This document shows, one piece after another, positions 60,174 through 64,000 of a stretch of 64,000 nt of DNA; within the stretch, counting starts at the first letter, position 1; each line of letters starts with the position of its first letter. This DNA comes from Flaviflagellibacter deserti (GTDB lineage Bacteria > Pseudomonadota > Alphaproteobacteria > Rhizobiales > Methylopilaceae). The DNA lies in NCBI RefSeq assembly GCF_042652085.1, contig NZ_JBHSJF010000003.1:87461-151460 (forward strand), in the 5' to 3' direction. A program made the translations under genes and the position numbers. The notes under the pieces were generated by a model. The model searched no databases and had not been told where the DNA came from. It saw only the letters and a program-made list of their open reading frames with translations.

Positions 60174-62459
60174 ATGAGGACTCTGGCGAGAGCCGTCTTT
60201 CTGTGCGGCGTTTCTGTTTTTGCGATGACGGCCGATGGCGCGACGAACACTGTTCTGGCGCAGGCCAGCCAGTCAGTGCAAAGCTTCAACATCCCCTCCA
60301 AGCCGCTTCTTTCCGCTCTCGCCGACTTCACAGCGGCGACCGGCATTCAGGTGGTTCGTCCGAATGCCGAGAGGATCTCGGGCAATTCCGGGGCCGTCAT
60401 AGGCCAGTATCCTCCCGAAGCCGCGCTGCGCGGAATCCTCGCTGGTTCCGGCCTGATCTATCAGTTCACCGGCCCTCGCACGGTCAGCGTGCATCGAGCC
60501 GGTGAACCGGCCACGACGTTTGCCCCGGTCGAGGGTCAGGTCCAGCTCGAACCGATCATTGTTCAGGGACAGGGAGAAGCGGTTCCCCTGGGCGGCGATT
60601 TCAGTCAGATCGCGATCACGTCGGAAGATCTCGAACGGAAAAATCCGAGCGATATCAAGCAGGTCTTCCGGGGTGAATCCGGCGTGGCGGTCGGTGGATC
60701 GACCCCAATGTCCCAGAAGGTCTATGTGCACGGCGTTGAGGAGACCAATCTCGCTGTCACCGTCGATGGCAGCCGCCAGAACAACAAGGTCTTCCACCAT
60801 AATGGCACGAACTACATCGATCCCGGTATTCTGAAGGCCGTGCAGGTTGACGCCGGCGTGGCGCCGGCCGATGCAGGGCCGGGCGCGCTCGCCGGCTCGA
60901 TCAGATACGAGACCAAGGATGCGCGCGACCTGCTCGCGCCCGGCGACAATTTCGGCGGCTTCATCACGGGGCAGTACGACACCGCCGGCGATACGGCGAC
61001 CACTAGCCTTTCCGCCTACGGTAGGAGTGAAGGCTTCGAAATCCTCGGCTACGGCAAATTCGCGAAGGGCGACGATTACGACGACGGCGATGGGAACGAG
61101 GTGCCCGGCACTTCAACCGATTTCATCGGTGGTCTCGGCAAGATCGCCTACGAGGCGGAGAGCGGCGACCGCTTCGAACTCAGCCACGAGCAGATCAACG
61201 ACGACGCCGACCGGCCGTTTCGCGCCAACATGGTGTTCGCGCCGCCGCCGCGACCGTGGAATCCGGCCGTCCGCCGATATGTGATCGACCGGCAGAATAC
61301 TGTCTTTAGTTACACCGATGAGACGCCCGAAGGCTGGTGGGCTCCGAAGATCGTTCTCGCCTACAGCCGGACGGATGTCGACGTCGACCAGTTCGTCGTG
61401 GGAGCGCCCTCGCCCGTCTACGATTATACGAGCCACGGCAGCACCGACAGTCTCAACGGAAAGTTCGAAAACAAGTTCGCGCTGGCGTTCGGCAGCGTGA
61501 CGGCGGGCTTCGATTTTTACAGCGACGAAGCCAAGTATGTAGACGCGGCCTACACGGTCTCGGAGAAGGCCGACAATATAGGCATCTACAGCCAGGCCCG
61601 GCTGGAGCCTTGGGAGCGGACACGCCTTTCGTTCGGCTTCCGTGGCGACCAGCAGTGGTTCGAAGGCCTTGATGGATCGAAGTTCGACGATGCCGGTCTC
61701 AGCGGAAACATCTCGGGCGAATACGACCTGACGAGCTTCCTGACGGCCAAGGTCGGCGCGTCCCATGTCTGGGCCGGCGTTCCCCTGTCCGAGAACTACG
61801 TCATGAATCCGCTGTGGGATTATGGCGACGGCCCCGAGCCTGTGGCCGCCGACAACGTAGTCGCCGGCCTGATCGCCCGCCACGAAGGGTTCACGCTCGA
61901 GGGCGGCGTCTTCCGCACGAACATCGACAACGCCCGCGTCACCTTGTTCAATCCTGCCGCGACGGCGGCGCTGCGCGCATTCGACCTAGAGACCAAGGGC
62001 TTCGAGGTCGGCGCCGGCTACGACTGGAACGACGGCTTCGTTCGCGTGAAATACGCAAACACCGACGCCGAGATCGACGGCATCGTCGCGGACACCTATC
62101 TCGGCAATTATCTCACCGCTCCCGTCGGCGAGATCATCACCGTTCAATGGGCGCATACCTTCGCCGGTTGGGGCGTGACCGTCGGCGGCGATGTCGAGAT
62201 CGCCCTGGACTACAACGAGTTCAACGGCATCTTGATTTCCGGCGACCCGACCGAGAACATCCCCGGCTACGAGGTCGTCAATCTGTTCGCACAGTATGTG
62301 CCGGCATCCCTGCCGGACCTGACCCTGCGGGCCGAGGTGAACAACCTTTTCGACGAGACCTACACCGCGCGCGGAACCTATGGCAGCGAATACCCGGGCG
62401 TCATCACGCTCCGCGAGCCGGGACGCTCGTTCGTCTTCAGCGCCAAGATGCAGTTCTGA
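60174..62459 (+). CDS. TonB-dependent siderophore receptor with signalling domain
   Basis: A 761-residue outer-membrane receptor. After a signal peptide comes a secretin/TonB-like STN domain (about 38-95; FNIPSKPLLSALADFTAATG, ALRGILAGSGLIYQF) that talks to FecR, as in FecA-type transducers. The plug follows with DLERKNPSDIKQVFRGE and YVHGVEETNLAVTVDGSRQN, then the 22-strand barrel ending EPGRSFVFSAKMQF. A start codon at 60174 gives the best signal peptide; a TTG at 60156 is in frame. Location suggests uptake of ferric petrobactin or a haem-like ligand (NPDR-type heme motifs not seen). Confidence 0.93.
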   Translation: MRTLARAVFLCGVSVFAMTADGATNTVLAQASQSVQSFNIPSKPLLSALADFTAATGIQVVRPNAERISGNSGAVIGQYPPEAALRGILAGSGLIYQFTGPRTVSVHRAGEPATTFAPVEGQVQLEPIIVQGQGEAVPLGGDFSQIAITSEDLERKNPSDIKQVFRGESGVAVGGSTPMSQKVYVHGVEETNLAVTVDGSRQNNKVFHHNGTNYIDPGILKAVQVDAGVAPADAGPGALAGSIRYETKDARDLLAPGDNFGGFITGQYDTAGDTATTSLSAYGRSEGFEILGYGKFAKGDDYDDGDGNEVPGTSTDFIGGLGKIAYEAESGDRFELSHEQINDDADRPFRANMVFAPPPRPWNPAVRRYVIDRQNTVFSYTDETPEGWWAPKIVLAYSRTDVDVDQFVVGAPSPVYDYTSHGSTDSLNGKFENKFALAFGSVTAGFDFYSDEAKYVDAAYTVSEKADNIGIYSQARLEPWERTRLSFGFRGDQQWFEGLDGSKFDDAGLSGNISGEYDLTSFLTAKVGASHVWAGVPLSENYVMNPLWDYGDGPEPVAADNVVAGLIARHEGFTLEGGVFRTNIDNARVTLFNPAATAALRAFDLETKGFEVGAGYDWNDGFVRVKYANTDAEIDGIVADTYLGNYLTAPVGEIITVQWAHTFAGWGVTVGGDVEIALDYNEFNGILISGDPTENIPGYEVVNLFAQYVPASLPDLTLRAEVNNLFDETYTARGTYGSEYPGVITLREPGRSFVFSAKMQF

Positions 62460-62469
62460 CGGACCCGTC

Positions 62470-62691
62470 ATGCATCGAAACCAGGGGATAATCGCGACGT
62501 CGAAAGGCAGCAGCTATCTTCAGCAGCTCTGCAAGCACTGGAGCCATCGGCTGGACGTGGAATTCACGCCCAGCCCTACGACAACGAGTTCGGCACCGTC
62601 ACACCGCTCTTCGAGCCGAGCCGGTCGTTCGTCTTCGTTGCGAAGGCGACGTTCTGACCCTGCGCGTGCTACAGCCGGAGACCGCCTGTAG
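62470..62691 (+). pseudogene. Truncated DUF2218-like gene
   Basis: A 73-residue reading frame whose first part (ATSKGSSYLQQLCKHWSHRL then DVEF) closely matches the N-terminus of DUF2218 proteins, small proteins often seen near iron-uptake genes. After about residue 35 the frame changes to low-complexity S/R/T sequence that has no family, and the usual rest of the domain is missing. The break lies near 62560-62567 where receptor-like coding begins in another frame. Confidence 0.6.
62553..62657 (+). pseudogene. C-terminal remnant of a second TonB-dependent receptor
   Basis: In one frame the DNA reads GRGIHAQPYDNEFGTVTPLF followed by EPSRSFVFVAKATF and a stop at 62655-62657. This matches the end of the complete receptor just upstream (ARGTYGSEYPGVITLREPG then RSFVFSAKMQF), including the final phenylalanine. 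Only the last 34 codons remain. Position and match suggest a deletion that joined the receptor end to a truncated DUF2218 gene. Confidence 0.7.
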
Positions 62692-62696
62692 CACGC
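62664..62696 (+). terminator. Stem-loop after receptor remnant
   Basis: GCGTGCTACAG and CTGTAGCACGC pair perfectly over 11 bp with an 11-base loop. It lies 6 bases after the receptor remnant and 22 before the exporter gene, so it probably ends the fecI-fecR-receptor transcript. Confidence 0.6.
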
Positions 62697-62718
62697 CCAT
62701 GATACGGAGAGAGCGGTG

Positions 62719-64000
62719 ATGGCGCCCGCGGCCATCACCCTTGATATTCTCATGCATTTGATCCGCCAGTTCGCTTCGTATTACGCTCCGTACCGGGGCC
62801 TGTTCATGCTCGATTTCGGCTGTGCGGTGCTGTCGGGGCTGCTCGAGCTCGGCTTCCCGATGGCGGTGAAGCTGTTCGTCGACGAACTGCTGCCGAACCG
62901 CGACTGGACGCTGATCCTCATCGCCGCGGTCGGCCTGCTGGTCATCTATGTGATCAATGCCGGGCTGATGGTGGTGGTGACCTATTGGGGCCACATGCTC
63001 GGCATCAACATCGAGACCGAGATGCGCAGGAAGAGCTTCGACCATCTGCAGAAGCTGTCGTTCTCGTTCTTCGACAACCAGAAGACCGGCCATCTGGTCG
63101 CCCGCGTCACCAAGGACCTGGAGGAGGTCGGCGAGGTCGCCCATCACGGCCCCGAGGACGTCTTCATCGCGGTGATGACCTTCATCGGCGCCTTCGCGCT
63201 GATGGCGAGCGTCAACCTCGAACTGGCTTTGATCACCGGCCTGATCGTGCCGATCGCGGCGGTCCTGACCAGCCGCTACGGCAATCGGATGACGCAGAAC
63301 TTCCGGGCGCTGTTCAGGAGCGTCGGCGCCTTCAATGCCCGCATCGAGGAGAATGTCGGCGGCATCCGCGTCGTCCAGGCGTTCGCCAACGAGGACCACG
63401 AGCGGGCTCTGTTCGCGCAGGACAATGCGCGTTACCGCGAGACCAAGCTCAATGCCTATCGGCTGATGGCGGCGTCGACCTCGCTCAGCTATCTCGGCAT
63501 GCGGCTGGTCCAGGTTATCATCATGGTCGCCGGCACCTGGTTCGTGATCCAGGGCGAGCTGACGCAGGGCGGCTTCATCTCGTTCCTCCTCCTCGTCACC
63601 GTGTTCTTCCGGCCGATCGAGAAGATCAACGCGGTGCTGGAGATCTATCCCAAGGGCGTCGCCGGCTTCCGCTCCTATCTCGAACTCCTCGCCACCAAGC
63701 CCGACATCGAGGACCGGCCCAATGCCCGCGCCGTCTCCGGTCTCAAGGGCGACATCCGGTTCTCGGGCGTCAGCTTCGGCTATGGCGACGGCCGGACCGT
63801 GCTGAACAATATCGAGCTGTCGATCAAGGCCGGCGAGACGATCGCTTTCGTCGGCCCGTCCGGCGCCGGCAAGACCACGATCTGCTCGCTGTTGCCGCGA
63901 TTCTACGAGCCGACCGCGGGATCGATCTCGATCGACGGCATCGACATCCGCGACATGACGCTTTCATCGCTCCGGAGCCAGATCGGCATCGTCCAGCAGG
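62719..64000 (+). CDS. ABC exporter, fused permease-ATPase (cut by window end)
   Basis: The frame runs off the right edge after 427 codons. The permease half has six membrane segments with HLIRQFASYYAPYRGLFMLD, SFSFFDNQKTGHLVARVTKD and ENVGGIRVVQAFANE, typical of type I ABC exporters (MsbA/YwjA-like). The ATPase half starts with IRFSGVSFGYGDGRTVLN and Walker A GPSGAGKTTICSLLP. GGAG at 62706-62709 supports the ATG. It directly follows the siderophore locus, so export of the siderophore is possible, but lipid or drug export is as well. Confidence 0.92.
   Translation, partial: MAPAAITLDILMHLIRQFASYYAPYRGLFMLDFGCAVLSGLLELGFPMAVKLFVDELLPNRDWTLILIAAVGLLVIYVINAGLMVVVTYWGHMLGINIETEMRRKSFDHLQKLSFSFFDNQKTGHLVARVTKDLEEVGEVAHHGPEDVFIAVMTFIGAFALMASVNLELALITGLIVPIAAVLTSRYGNRMTQNFRALFRSVGAFNARIEENVGGIRVVQAFANEDHERALFAQDNARYRETKLNAYRLMAASTSLSYLGMRLVQVIIMVAGTWFVIQGELTQGGFISFLLLVTVFFRPIEKINAVLEIYPKGVAGFRSYLELLATKPDIEDRPNARAVSGLKGDIRFSGVSFGYGDGRTVLNNIELSIKAGETIAFVGPSGAGKTTICSLLPRFYEPTAGSISIDGIDIRDMTLSSLRSQIGIVQQ

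Noticed and set aside
1..64000. CRISPR arrays, tRNA or rRNA genes, insertion sequences, prophage
   Set aside because: No regularly spaced repeats, no cloverleaf or rRNA-like sequence and no transposase or integrase frames were seen.

Overview
The window is high-GC DNA with dense, overlapping operons. FadR-type regulators, tripartite TRAP transporters, Irr-like iron boxes and RirA/Irr-type gene content suggest an alphaproteobacterium, probably of the Hyphomicrobiales; no rRNA or other species marker is present, so the genus is not determinable. No tRNA, rRNA, CRISPR array, insertion sequence or phage gene was seen. The region reads as accessory metabolism: transport and catabolism of unusual carbon sources, then iron acquisition.

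Left part (1-14000): the end of a TRAP transporter operon, small periplasmic and membrane proteins, the MsrPQ methionine-sulfoxide repair pair, a frameshifted PepSY gene, a GGDEF-EAL c-di-GMP protein, a three-gene group (unknown protein, SET-domain methyltransferase, MFS transporter), and phosphate uptake genes (Na/Pi cotransporter and a lone PstS).

Middle part (14170-42300) holds three carbon operons. The first (+, 14293-26066) joins a complete ABC importer with two ATPases to a dihydroxyacetone-kinase phosphorelay (DhaL, DhaM EIIA, HPr, enzyme I, DhaK) and adds a second, ATP-type DhaK-DhaL fusion kinase. The second (-, 33472-26113) contains a RuBisCO-like protein, a DUF1537 kinase, an ApnO-like oxidoreductase, a TRAP transporter and a GntR regulator; it matches the known D-apionate route through 3-oxo-isoapionate to 3-phosphoglycerate and glycolate. 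The third (-, 42276-36187) begins with a GntR regulator next to a FadR-like operator and encodes a 3-hydroxyisobutyrate-dehydrogenase-type reductase, a polar-amino-acid-type ABC importer, RpiB and a ribokinase; its substrate is unknown. A VOC protein and a flavin disulfide oxidoreductase lie between the last two.

Right part: a TetR-controlled RND efflux operon (47389-42513), then an iron locus (47586-64000). Nine translationally coupled genes (asbA, asbB, asbC, an asbD-asbE fusion, asbF, and a binding protein, two permeases and an ATPase) encode petrobactin-like synthesis and uptake. Divergently lie a FecI sigma factor, FecR and a TonB-dependent receptor with a signalling domain, followed by broken gene fragments and the start of an ABC exporter. 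A 34-bp sequence is shared by the upstream regions of asbA and of the receptor gene, each time pointing at the gene, and is probably the FecI-type promoter. Three sequences like the Irr iron control element lie near fecI and fecR. The circuit would be: iron starvation gives fecI/fecR expression, receptor signalling releases FecI, and FecI drives siderophore synthesis and uptake.
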